The position numbers and the translations under genes are program-made. 40,180 bases of DNA from contig JAKIVA010000026.1 of assembly GCA_021647265.1 (NCBI GenBank), positions 1-40,180 on the forward strand, in the 5' to 3' direction. Under the pieces are notes generated by a model, which was given only the letters and a program-made list of their open reading frames with translations, made no database searches and was not told where the DNA came from. Of this stretch, positions 8,394 to 16,112 are shown piece after piece (the first letter of the stretch is position 1; each line of letters begins with the position of its first letter). Origin of the DNA: Lutibacter sp. (GTDB lineage Bacteria; Bacteroidota; Bacteroidia; Flavobacteriales; Flavobacteriaceae).

Positions 8394-9236
8394 TTACTCA
8401 ACCTTGCTCTCTAATAAATTAAAAAACTGATCTAGTTTAGGCATTAAAACAATTCTTGTTCTTCTATTTCTAGCTCTACCCTCAACAGTATCATTACTTT
8501 CTAGCGGTTTATATTCACTTCTTCCAGCTGCAACCAAACGACTTGGTTCAATATTAAAATCGTTTTGCAATACTCTAATTACCGCCGTTGAACGTTTTAC
8601 ACTTAAATCCCAATTATCTTTAATACTTGAATTTTTAATAACCTTTTTATTATCAGTATAACCTTCAACCATAACCTCTAAATCTGGTTGTGCAGCAATT
8701 ACTTCAGCAACCTTACCTAATACTTTTTTTGCATTGCTTGATATGGTTGAACTACCGCTTTTAAATAATAATTTATCGGCTATAGAAATATATACAACTG
8801 TTTTTTCAATATCAACTTGTATATCTTCGTCACTAAACCCATCTTTTAACACACTTTTTAATTTGAATCCTAAAGCTAAATTAATAGAGTCTTTACGGGT
8901 AATTGCTTTTTGAATATATTTAATATACTCATCTTTTTTCCCCATTTGAGATAAAGTTTCCTTAATGTTTTCTGAAGCAGACTTAGATAATACAGTTAAA
9001 TTATCAACATATTCTAATGTCTTTTCTTTATCCTTCCTTAAATCAATTACCTGTTGTTCAAGTGAGGTAATTTTACCTTCGTTTTCAATTCTACATTTCA
9101 TCAAGTCAGCTTTAGTATCAACTAATTCTTGACTTTTTTTATTGAAATTCCCTTCTAATTCAGTGTATTTTTTTTGAGATACACATGAACTTAACATCAC
9201 TGATGTGATAATAATTAATACAACTAGTTTTTTCAT
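8394..9236 (-). CDS. OmpA-family peptidoglycan-binding lipoprotein
   Basis: The protein has a lipoprotein signal peptide with its lipobox cysteine at residue 18 (VMLSSC), then a predicted coiled coil (about 25-110) and a C-terminal OmpA-like domain (about 150-265). That domain has the expected motifs: VEGYTDN, NWDLSVKRS and a final RARNRRTRIVL stretch. OmpA-like domains bind the diaminopimelate of peptidoglycan, so the protein probably tethers the outer membrane to the cell wall. Length 280 residues. It is convergent with the small gene at 7859 and divergent from apbE. Confidence 0.9.
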   Translation of the reverse strand: MKKLVVLIIITSVMLSSCVSQKKYTELEGNFNKKSQELVDTKADLMKCRIENEGKITSLEQQVIDLRKDKEKTLEYVDNLTVLSKSASENIKETLSQMGKKDEYIKYIQKAITRKDSINLALGFKLKSVLKDGFSDEDIQVDIEKTVVYISIADKLLFKSGSSTISSNAKKVLGKVAEVIAAQPDLEVMVEGYTDNKKVIKNSSIKDNWDLSVKRSTAVIRVLQNDFNIEPSRLVAAGRSEYKPLESNDTVEGRARNRRTRIVLMPKLDQFFNLLESKVE

Positions 9237-9262
9237 AATTTAAAAATACGTTAGACTTGGAG

Positions 9263-9270
9263 CAAAGTTA
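9263..9270 (-). promoter_or_regulatory. -7 box of the OmpA-family gene
   Basis: On the minus strand this reads TAACTTTG, a perfect TAnnTTTG match 27 bp before the start codon. No clear -33 TTG was seen. Confidence 0.55.
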
Positions 9271-9337
9271 AAAAAAAGAAGTTTAGAATTTGCTGTTTTA
9301 AATTAAATTATAAATATTTTGTGATATTTATAAATGT

Positions 9338-9345
9338 TACCTTTG
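9338..9345 (+). promoter_or_regulatory. -7 box of apbE
   Basis: TACCTTTG is a perfect TAnnTTTG match 28 bp before the apbE start. A TTTTG at 9317-9321 is a possible -33 element with a slightly short 16-bp spacer. Confidence 0.55.
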
Positions 9346-9373
9346 TAAAATTAAATTTTTATAAAATATTACC

Positions 9374-10360
9374 ATGAAAAATAAGTTATTGATTCTTTTA
9401 ATATTTTCAATATTCTCTTGCAATACCAAACAAGAAAGGTTAAAAATTTTAAAAGGTAATGCTTTAGGCACTACATTTTCAATTCGCTATTTAGCTACAA
9501 GTAACAAAAAGTTTAACGCTAAAATCGATAGTTTAATTAAGGTGGTTAATAAATCTGTTTCAACCTATATTCCAACTTCAGATATTTCTAAAATTAATGA
9601 AGGAGACACTACCATTGTAATTGATGATATTTTTGAAGAGGTATTTTTAAAATCGGCTAAAATTTTTTCTGAAACAAATGGAGATTTTGATCCTACAATT
9701 GGAATTTTAGTAAATGCTTGGGGTTTTGGGCCAGGGAAACCTATTAAAAATTTAGATTCAACAAAAATTAAAGAATTATTAAAGTTTGTTGGGTTTGATA
9801 AGGTTAGTATGCATAATAAGAAAATAAAAAAATTATACCCTGAGATTTATTTCGATTTTAATGCCATTGCAAAAGGATATTTGGTTGATGTTGTTGGAAG
9901 GCTTTTTGAAAGAAACCGTATAAAAAATTATATGGTAGAAATTGGAGGTGAAATTAGAGCAAGAGGAGTTAATCAAAATAATGAATTTTGGAGAATAGCA
10001 ATTGAAGAGCCAAATTTTGACGGTACACGTTCTTTTGCAACAACAGTTCAATTACATAATGAATCTATGGCAACCTCAGGGAATTACAGAAAATATAGAA
10101 CTTCAGCAAGTGGCGTTAAATATGTACATACAATAAATACAAAAACAGGGTATGCTACTCCAAGCAATTTGTTAAGTGCTTCTGTAATTTCAAAATCTGA
10201 TTGTGCGGATGTTGATGGGTATGCTACGGCGTTTATGGCTATGGGACTAGAAAAATCAATAAAATTTTTAAAAGAACATACAGCGTTGAAAGCATTTTTA
10301 ATTTATGTTGATGAAAATGGGGAAATAAAAACATTTAAGTCAGCAAATTTTACTAACTAA
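9374..10360 (+). CDS. apbE: FAD:protein FMN transferase, lipoprotein
   Basis: ApbE uses FAD as donor and joins FMN through a phosphoester bond to Thr or Ser of target proteins, with Mg2+. Its classic targets are NqrB and NqrC, both encoded 2-6 kb upstream. The 328-residue product starts with a lipoprotein signal (IFSIFSC, Cys16), which places it in the periplasm on a membrane, where those flavin sites are. Family motifs include the DFNAIAKGYLVD region, MVEIGGEIRARG, and the metal-site segment DVDGYATAFMAMG near the C terminus. Its stop codon abuts that of the convergent methyltransferase gene. Confidence 0.95.
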   Translation: MKNKLLILLIFSIFSCNTKQERLKILKGNALGTTFSIRYLATSNKKFNAKIDSLIKVVNKSVSTYIPTSDISKINEGDTTIVIDDIFEEVFLKSAKIFSETNGDFDPTIGILVNAWGFGPGKPIKNLDSTKIKELLKFVGFDKVSMHNKKIKKLYPEIYFDFNAIAKGYLVDVVGRLFERNRIKNYMVEIGGEIRARGVNQNNEFWRIAIEEPNFDGTRSFATTVQLHNESMATSGNYRKYRTSASGVKYVHTINTKTGYATPSNLLSASVISKSDCADVDGYATAFMAMGLEKSIKFLKEHTALKAFLIYVDENGEIKTFKSANFTN

Positions 10361-11125
10361 TTATTTAAAACAAACGGGTAAAATTTCACCTTTTACCAAG
10401 CAATATTTTTCAATTAAATTATTAGGGAGTGTACTGGAGTAATCAATTTCATTTACTGTGAACCCAACAGTTCTTAATTTATCAAAATAATCTTTGCCAT
10501 AAATTCTAACATGATCATATTGACCAAAATGTTTGGTACGTTCTTCAGGTGAGGTAATTGTTATGTCTTCGTATGTTTTCTCTCTGTTTAAATCTTGTGG
10601 TACTTGAAAAATCCCCATGCCTTCAGGTTTTAAAACCCTAAATAATTCACTCATAGCTTTTTTATCATTTTCAATGTGTTCTAAAACATGGTTGCAAAGA
10701 ATAATATCAAAGGTATTTTCTTTAAAAGGTAAATCACAAATATCAGCTTTTACATCTGCAATTGGAGAATTTAAATCTGCCGTTATATAATCTAAATTGC
10801 TAAGTGCTTTAAATTGTTTTAAGAAGCATTGTTCGGGTGCTATGTGAAGTACTTTTTTTGTTGAAGTAAAAAAAGTAGTTTCATTTTTTAAATACAACCA
10901 AAGTAGCCTGTGACGCTCTAAAGAAAATGTACTAGGTGACAAAGCATTTGAGCGCTGTTTTCCATAACCATAAGGTAAAAACTCCCTAAAACTCTTACCG
11001 TCTATAGGGTCAGTGTATGTAGTTCCTTTTAAATAAAATGAAATTAACGGACGAACCCAATAACTAACTTTTATGAGTAATGGGCGAGGAATAGTATTTA
11101 GTATAAATTTAAAAAAACCTTTCAA
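10361..11125 (-). CDS. SAM-dependent methyltransferase (class I, type 11)
   Basis: The 254-residue soluble protein has a Rossmann-type methyltransferase core at about residues 88-200. The SAM-binding motif I is divergent (KKVLHIAPEQ rather than a GxGxG loop). It is followed by ADLNSPIADVKADICDLPF, the motif IV region FDIILCNHVLEHI, and RVLKPEGMGIFQVP. The last two are typical of Methyltransf_11 proteins. The substrate is unknown. It is the third gene of a minus-strand run with map and a cupin gene, 10 bp after the cupin, so probably co-transcribed. Confidence 0.85.
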   Translation of the reverse strand: MKGFFKFILNTIPRPLLIKVSYWVRPLISFYLKGTTYTDPIDGKSFREFLPYGYGKQRSNALSPSTFSLERHRLLWLYLKNETTFFTSTKKVLHIAPEQCFLKQFKALSNLDYITADLNSPIADVKADICDLPFKENTFDIILCNHVLEHIENDKKAMSELFRVLKPEGMGIFQVPQDLNREKTYEDITITSPEERTKHFGQYDHVRIYGKDYFDKLRTVGFTVNEIDYSSTLPNNLIEKYCLVKGEILPVCFK

Positions 11126-11135
11126 TAGTAATATT

Positions 11136-11462
11136 TTATAAATTAAATTTATAATCTTCTCTTATAGGGTAAAAAGTATCTGTTAGTTTGCAATTTGTTA
11201 AGGCTTTACCACTGTGCTTTGCATTTGAAGGAATATGAACAATCATACCTGCTTTTACAATCATTGTTTTGTTATCAATTGTCATTTCTAGTTTGCCTTC
11301 AATTACTTGAGTTGTTTGTTCATGAATATGAGAATGTTCGGGTAAAATAGCTCCTTTCTCAATTTCCCAAAAAGCAATAGTAAAATTATTGGTGTGAAAA
11401 AATCGACCTTTAAATCCTTTTATAATTTCTTTTTGCTGAATTTTTAATATTTCTTTAAGCAT
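11136..11462 (-). CDS. Small cupin-domain protein
   Basis: The 108-residue single-domain cupin has the two conserved motifs. The first contains PEHSHIHEQTTQVIEGKLE, which supplies the usual His-x-His and downstream acidic or Gln metal ligands. The second contains GMIVHIPSNAKHSGKAL with the last His. Such small cupins bind a metal and serve as isomerases, dioxygenases or sensors, and the sequence does not say which. It lies 8 bp downstream of map and 10 bp upstream of the methyltransferase gene, in an apparent operon. Confidence 0.85.
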   Translation of the reverse strand: MLKEILKIQQKEIIKGFKGRFFHTNNFTIAFWEIEKGAILPEHSHIHEQTTQVIEGKLEMTIDNKTMIVKAGMIVHIPSNAKHSGKALTNCKLTDTFYPIREDYKFNL

Positions 11463-11470
11463 AATCTAGG

Positions 11471-12289
11471 TTATAAAACTAAATCTTTTTGTCTTAAACC
11501 ATCTTCTTCATTACTTTCAATTCCTAAGGCTTCATAAATATATTTGAATGTTGAGAGTAATTCGGGTTTGCCATTTACAAGAGCTACATCGTGTTCAAAA
11601 TGAGCGCTAGGTTTACCATCTTTAGTTAAAATAGTCCAACCATCTTTAAGTTGCGTTATTTTATGAGTTCCTAAATTTACCATTGGTTCAATGGCAACTA
11701 CCATTCCTTCAACAAACTTCTTTCCCTTTCCTCTTCTTCCGTAATTGGGCATCTCAGGATCTTCGTGCATTTCATGACCTAATCCATGACCTACCAATTC
11801 TCTTACAATTCCATAACCCTGTTTTTCACAGTAATTTTGAATTGCAAAACCAACATCTCCAACTCTATTACCTGCTTTAAATTCACGTATTCCTACATAC
11901 AAGCTTTCTTTTGTTGTTTGCAATAATTTTTTAGTTTCTTCAGCTACATTACCAACTTCAAAGGTATAAGCGTGATCACCATAAAACCCATTTTTTAAAG
12001 CACCGCAGTCAATAGAAATAATATCCCCTTCTTCTAATGGTTTGTTGTTAGGAATACCATGAACTACTTGAGCATTAGGGCTCATACATAATGTGTTAGG
12101 GAAATCGTAAAGACCTAAAAAACCCGGTATTGCATTGTGGTCTCTTATAAATTCTTCAGCTAATTTATCTAAATATAATGTAGAAACTCCAGGCTTTACT
12201 TCTTTAGCAAGCATTCCTAAAGTTTTTGAAACAATGAGTGCACTTTCGCGCATTAATTCAATTTCTTCACGAGTTTTAATAAGTATCAT
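11471..12289 (-). CDS. map: Methionine aminopeptidase, type I
   Basis: This metalloprotease removes the initiator methionine from nascent proteins. The 272-residue product has the pita-bread fold motifs, including HGIPN, the metal-binding Asp in SIDCGALKNGFYGDHAYTF, the histidine in GHGLGHEMHEDPE, and the glutamates of IEPMVN and HFEHDVALV. The frame is open eight codons further upstream (to 12313), but that codon falls on the promoter -7 box at 12311-12318. The start at 12289 (MILIKTREEIELM) also matches the family, so it was chosen. It is the first gene of map - cupin - methyltransferase. Confidence 0.95.
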   Translation of the reverse strand: MILIKTREEIELMRESALIVSKTLGMLAKEVKPGVSTLYLDKLAEEFIRDHNAIPGFLGLYDFPNTLCMSPNAQVVHGIPNNKPLEEGDIISIDCGALKNGFYGDHAYTFEVGNVAEETKKLLQTTKESLYVGIREFKAGNRVGDVGFAIQNYCEKQGYGIVRELVGHGLGHEMHEDPEMPNYGRRGKGKKFVEGMVVAIEPMVNLGTHKITQLKDGWTILTKDGKPSAHFEHDVALVNGKPELLSTFKYIYEALGIESNEEDGLRQKDLVL

Positions 12290-12310
12290 GTAATCATAAA
12301 ATTTATGAGG

Positions 12311-12340
12311 CAAAGGTACTTTAAAAAAAATAATTTCAAA
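12311..12340 (-). promoter_or_regulatory. map promoter
   Basis: On the minus strand, TTTG (12337-12340) and TACCTTTG (12311-12318) are separated by 18 bp. This is a complete Bacteroidetes -33/-7 promoter. It decides the map start, since transcription would begin downstream of the more distal ATG. Confidence 0.7.
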
Positions 12341-12422
12341 GATTAAAGGATTGCTTAAAAAATTAACAATAGGAGGTTTTCAAAAACTGATTTTTAGCAG
12401 GAATTTTGCCGAAAATCATTTG

Positions 12423-12430
12423 TAAATTTG
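12423..12430 (+). promoter_or_regulatory. -7 box of the CoA-transferase gene
   Basis: TAAATTTG is a perfect TAnnTTTG match, 20 bp before the ATG at 12451. Confidence 0.55.
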
Positions 12431-12450
12431 CAGCATAATTTAAATTATAG

Positions 12451-13722
12451 ATGATGTATAAAGCGGTAACGGCTCAAGAGGCTGTAAAAGTTATAAAATC
12501 GAATGATAGGGTTTATATTCAAGCGGCAGCTTCTGTTCCTCAAGAGTTGATTGATGCTATGACAGAAAGGCATGAAGAGCTTAGAGATGTTGAAGTTTGT
12601 CATTTACATTTAGAAGGAAAAACACCTTATGCAGATCCAAAATACAAGGGTAGTTTTCATGTAAACTCATTTTTTATAGGTAGTAATGTACGGCATACCA
12701 TAAAAGAAGGAAATGGCTCCTATACACCTGTGTTTTTGAGTGAAGTGCCGCTATTATTTAAAAGAAATATTTTACCATTAGATGTTGCTTTAATTCAGGT
12801 TTCTAAGCCTGATAGACATGGATATTGTTCTTTAGGTGTTTCGGTTGAAGCTATTTTAGCAGCTATTTCAAGTGCAAAACATGTTATTGCTTTAATTAAT
12901 GAACAAATGCCACGTGTACATGGAGAAGGAATTATTCATGTTTCAGAATTAGACACTTTTGTTGAGGTAGACAGACCAATTCCAGAATTTATTTTACCTA
13001 CACCAAACAAAGTTGAAAATAAGATAGGTGACCATATTGCAGAGCTTATTGATGATAAAAGCACACTTCAAATGGGAATAGGCTCTATACCAAATGCAGT
13101 TTTGTCTAGATTAAAAAACCATAAAGATTTAGGTTTACACACTGAAATGTTTTCTGATGGAGTTATTGATTTAATTTTGGATGATGTAATTAATGGGAAT
13201 TATAAAGGAATTAATGCGGGAAGAGCATTAACTACCTTTTTAATGGGGTCAAAACGATTGTATGATTATGTAGATGATAATCCATATATTGAAATGCGTT
13301 CGTGTGATTATGTTAATGATGTTGCCAATATTAGAAAAAACCCAAAAATGGTGGCTATAAATTCAGCTATTCAAGTTGATTTGTCAGGACAGGTATGTGC
13401 AGATTCAATTGGTACACGATTGTATTCAGGCGTTGGAGGACAAATGGATTTTATTAGAGGTGCTTCTTTAAGTGAAGGAGGAAAAGCAATTATTGCAATG
13501 CCTTCTACAACTAAAAATGGAATTAGTAGAATTGTTCCTTTTTTAAATCCAGGAGCTGGTGTAGTAACTACAAGAGCTCATGTGCAATACATTGTAACAG
13601 AATATGGCGTTGCTAATTTATATGGAAAAACTATAAAACAACGCCTAGCTGCATTGATTAAAATAGCACACCCAGATCACAGAGAACATATTGAAAGAGA
13701 ATATTTTGATGCCCCAAAATAA
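12451..13722 (+). CDS. Acetyl-CoA hydrolase/transferase family protein (4-hydroxybutyrate / acetate CoA-transferase type)
   Basis: This family moves CoA between acyl-CoA and a free acid, such as acetate, succinate or 4-hydroxybutyrate, through a glutamyl-CoA intermediate. The 423-residue product has the two-domain pattern. Visible motifs are SKPDRHGYCSLG and MGIGSIPNAVL, and LHTEMFSDGVIDL whose Glu is the probable catalytic residue. A C-terminal VTEYGVANLYGKT block follows. Adjacent ATG codons at 12451 and 12454 are both possible starts. The gene stands alone, divergent from map, and is followed by a bidirectional terminator. Substrate choice among family members cannot be read from the sequence. 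Confidence 0.9.
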   Translation: MMYKAVTAQEAVKVIKSNDRVYIQAAASVPQELIDAMTERHEELRDVEVCHLHLEGKTPYADPKYKGSFHVNSFFIGSNVRHTIKEGNGSYTPVFLSEVPLLFKRNILPLDVALIQVSKPDRHGYCSLGVSVEAILAAISSAKHVIALINEQMPRVHGEGIIHVSELDTFVEVDRPIPEFILPTPNKVENKIGDHIAELIDDKSTLQMGIGSIPNAVLSRLKNHKDLGLHTEMFSDGVIDLILDDVINGNYKGINAGRALTTFLMGSKRLYDYVDDNPYIEMRSCDYVNDVANIRKNPKMVAINSAIQVDLSGQVCADSIGTRLYSGVGGQMDFIRGASLSEGGKAIIAMPSTTKNGISRIVPFLNPGAGVVTTRAHVQYIVTEYGVANLYGKTIKQRLAALIKIAHPDHREHIEREYFDAPK

Positions 13723-13741
13723 AAAATTATCCCAAAGACAA

Positions 13742-13776
13742 AAAAGCCGGTATTTAACTATTAAATATCGGCTTTT
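13742..13776. terminator. Bidirectional terminator between convergent genes
   Basis: A 16-bp stem with one G-U pair (AAAAGCCGGTATTTAA with TTAAATATCGGCTTTT) has a 3-base loop and flanking A and T runs. It serves the CoA-transferase gene and the thioredoxin gene from opposite sides. Confidence 0.8.
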
Positions 13777-13801
13777 AATTAAATTATTCTAAGTAAATTA
13801 T

Positions 13802-14329
13802 TTAGTCTTCGTATGAATGTTTGTAAGGTTCACCGCTTACAATTTTTAAAATATCAGCTTCAATAGTTTCTCTAGGATATTCAACAAACCTTCCAATTTC
13901 TTTTCCATCTTTATAAAAAATTAAAGTAGGAACTCTTTCTATATCAAAACCTTTCTGCAAATTATCAGGTGTTTCTCTATCTCTGTTTACAGCAACTAAT
14001 TCTAAATTTTTATAGTTAAATCCAGTTTCATCTAAAATTTTATAAAAGGCAGGAGTTTGTTGTTGACTATCACTGCACCAGGTTCCCATAAAAGCTTTTA
14101 TGGTAATACCCTTTAATAAAGGTTTTAACTTACTTATAAGTTCTTTATTTGTTTTGTAGTCGTTATAATTTGGACTAAACCAATCTGTATAAGGTTCTTG
14201 TAGAAAATCTGCTTTATTTGTAATTCCAATTAAGTTTCCTTCTTCATCTTTTGTTACTACTGTTTCTTTTTTTTGTGCTAAACAACCAATACTAGCTATT
14301 AAAATAACACCTAAAAGTATTTTTTTCAT
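13802..14329 (-). CDS. Exported thioredoxin-fold protein with a single active-site cysteine
   Basis: The 175-residue protein has an N-terminal signal peptide (MKKILLGVILIASIGCLAQ, probable cleavage around AQ), so it should act in the periplasm. The thioredoxin-like domain has a FMGTWCSDSQQQTP motif in place of the usual W-C-x-x-C. The second redox cysteine is therefore Ser-Gln, and dithiol-disulfide exchange of the normal type is not possible. The cis-proline segment (ERVPTLIFYKDGKEIGRF) is kept. It lies 34 bp downstream of gpmI and is probably co-transcribed with it. The substrate is unknown. Confidence 0.85.
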   Translation of the reverse strand: MKKILLGVILIASIGCLAQKKETVVTKDEEGNLIGITNKADFLQEPYTDWFSPNYNDYKTNKELISKLKPLLKGITIKAFMGTWCSDSQQQTPAFYKILDETGFNYKNLELVAVNRDRETPDNLQKGFDIERVPTLIFYKDGKEIGRFVEYPRETIEADILKIVSGEPYKHSYED

Positions 14330-14363
14330 TTGGATAAATTTAAATTTCGATAAAAGTACAAAA

Positions 14364-15881
14364 TTATATTAAAGAGTGTTGTGTCATTAATTTTGGTTGA
14401 TCAATTCCCATTAATTTTAAAATAGTAGGAGCAATATCGGCTAAAATTCCATCATTAATATGTTTGATGTCTTTATCAACTAAAACAATGGGCACAGGAT
14501 TGGTTGTATGAGCTGTATTTGGTGTGCCATCAGGATTTATCATGGTTTCACAATTACCGTGATCTGCAATAATAATAGTGGTATAATCATTTTTTAAAGC
14601 ACTTGTTACAACATCTTCAACACATTTATCAACAGCTTCACATGCTTTAATTGCGGCTTTCATAACTCCTGTATGACCAACCATATCGCCGTTAGCGAAA
14701 TTTAAACATACAAAATCAACTTCTTTTTTGTCTAATTCAGGCATAATAGCATCCTTAATTTCATAGGCACTCATCTCGGGCTTTAAATCGTATGTGGCAA
14801 CTTTTGGTGATGGGATTAATATTCGTTTTTCACCTTCAAATTTAGTTTCTCTTCCACCTGAAAAGAAAAAAGTTACATGTGGATATTTTTCTGTTTCAGC
14901 AATTCTAATTTGTTTTTTATGCGCTTTTGCTAATACTTCTCCAAGGGTATCAACTAAATTATCAGTGTTGTAAATAACTTTAATGTTTTTGAATGATTCA
15001 TCATAGTTTGTCATTGTAACATAATACAAAGGCAGTGTCTTCATATTAAATTCAGGAAAATTATTTTGGGTTAGGGCTTCAGTGAGTTCTCTTCCTCTGT
15101 CTGTTCTGTAATTAAAATAAATTACAACGTCATCATCCCCTATTTTTACTTTTGGTATGCCACTTTCATCCGTCATAATTATAGGCATAATAAACTCGTC
15201 GGTTATATTATTTTTATAACTTTCTTCAATGCTTTCGACGGCGTTTGTAGATTTTACACCTTTGGAATTTACCAAAGCATCATAAGCTATTTTAATACGC
15301 TCCCATCTATTATCACGATCCATAGCATAATAACGCCCAGTAATTGAAGCCAATTCTCCAGTTGTTTTTAGCATGTGTTGTTGAATATCATTGATGAAAG
15401 ATTTCCCAGATTTTGGATCGCAATCTCTTCCGTCAGTAAAAGCATGCAAGTACACTTTTTTAGCTTTGTTTTCACTTGCAACATCTAATAATGCTTTTAA
15501 ATGATTTATATGAGAGTGAATTCCTCCATCAGACACCAGTCCTAATAAATGAATATTTTTATTATTTTTTTTAGCATAAGAGAATGCGTCTAATAAAACT
15601 TTTTCTTTTCCTAAGGTTTTGTTTTTAACAGCTAAATTAATTTTAACAAGGTTTTGATAAACAATTCTACCAGCGCCTAAATTCATATGGCCTACTTCAC
15701 TGTTCCCCATTTGCCCCTTAGGTAAGCCAACATATTCTCCATCGGTTCTTAAACTGGCATTAGGATATTTATCATACAGGCTATCTATATAGCTGGTTTT
15801 TGCGTTAAAAATTGCTGAAACCTCAGGGTTTTGAGTTATTCCCCAACCATCTAAAATCATCAAAATCACTTTCTTGTTCAT
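14364..15881 (-). CDS. gpmI: 2,3-bisphosphoglycerate-independent phosphoglycerate mutase
   Basis: GpmI interconverts 3- and 2-phosphoglycerate in glycolysis and gluconeogenesis using two metal ions and a phosphoserine intermediate. The 505-residue product has normal family length. Key motifs: LMILDGWG at the N terminus, the catalytic serine in MGNSEVGHMNLGAGR (Ser61), HAFTDGRD, NFANGDMVGHTG and IADHGNCE. It precedes the thioredoxin-fold gene in the same direction. A divergent hydroxylase gene lies 231 bp upstream. Confidence 0.97.
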   Translation of the reverse strand: MNKKVILMILDGWGITQNPEVSAIFNAKTSYIDSLYDKYPNASLRTDGEYVGLPKGQMGNSEVGHMNLGAGRIVYQNLVKINLAVKNKTLGKEKVLLDAFSYAKKNNKNIHLLGLVSDGGIHSHINHLKALLDVASENKAKKVYLHAFTDGRDCDPKSGKSFINDIQQHMLKTTGELASITGRYYAMDRDNRWERIKIAYDALVNSKGVKSTNAVESIEESYKNNITDEFIMPIIMTDESGIPKVKIGDDDVVIYFNYRTDRGRELTEALTQNNFPEFNMKTLPLYYVTMTNYDESFKNIKVIYNTDNLVDTLGEVLAKAHKKQIRIAETEKYPHVTFFFSGGRETKFEGEKRILIPSPKVATYDLKPEMSAYEIKDAIMPELDKKEVDFVCLNFANGDMVGHTGVMKAAIKACEAVDKCVEDVVTSALKNDYTTIIIADHGNCETMINPDGTPNTAHTTNPVPIVLVDKDIKHINDGILADIAPTILKLMGIDQPKLMTQHSLI

Positions 15882-15907
15882 CAGAATATTTATTTATTTT
15901 TGAATGT

Positions 15908-15915
15908 CAAAGATA
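15908..15915 (-). promoter_or_regulatory. -7 box of gpmI
   Basis: On the minus strand this reads TATCTTTG, a perfect TAnnTTTG match 26 bp before the gpmI start. No -33 TTG is evident. Confidence 0.5.
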
Positions 15916-16112
15916 CGAAGTATTCGCTTTGGGATTTTATAAATACTGTTTAAATCCTGTTAAAATTACTAAAACGATTGCGGGGAAAATATAAAAATTA
16001 GAGATTTTCTATACCCTTATTAATTAAAATAATAGGTTTACTTTTTGTATTTTTTTAAGCTAAATGATAAATTTTTAAAAATTGTAACTTTCAAACTTAA
16101 AATATTACTAGA

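Noticed and set aside
12290..12313. Upstream start for map adding eight residues
   Set aside because: The codon lies on the promoter -7 box and the extra residues are not typical of the family.
15812..15994. Short plus-strand frame across the gpmI start region
   Set aside because: It is antisense to the conserved gpmI N terminus and ends in non-coding DNA.
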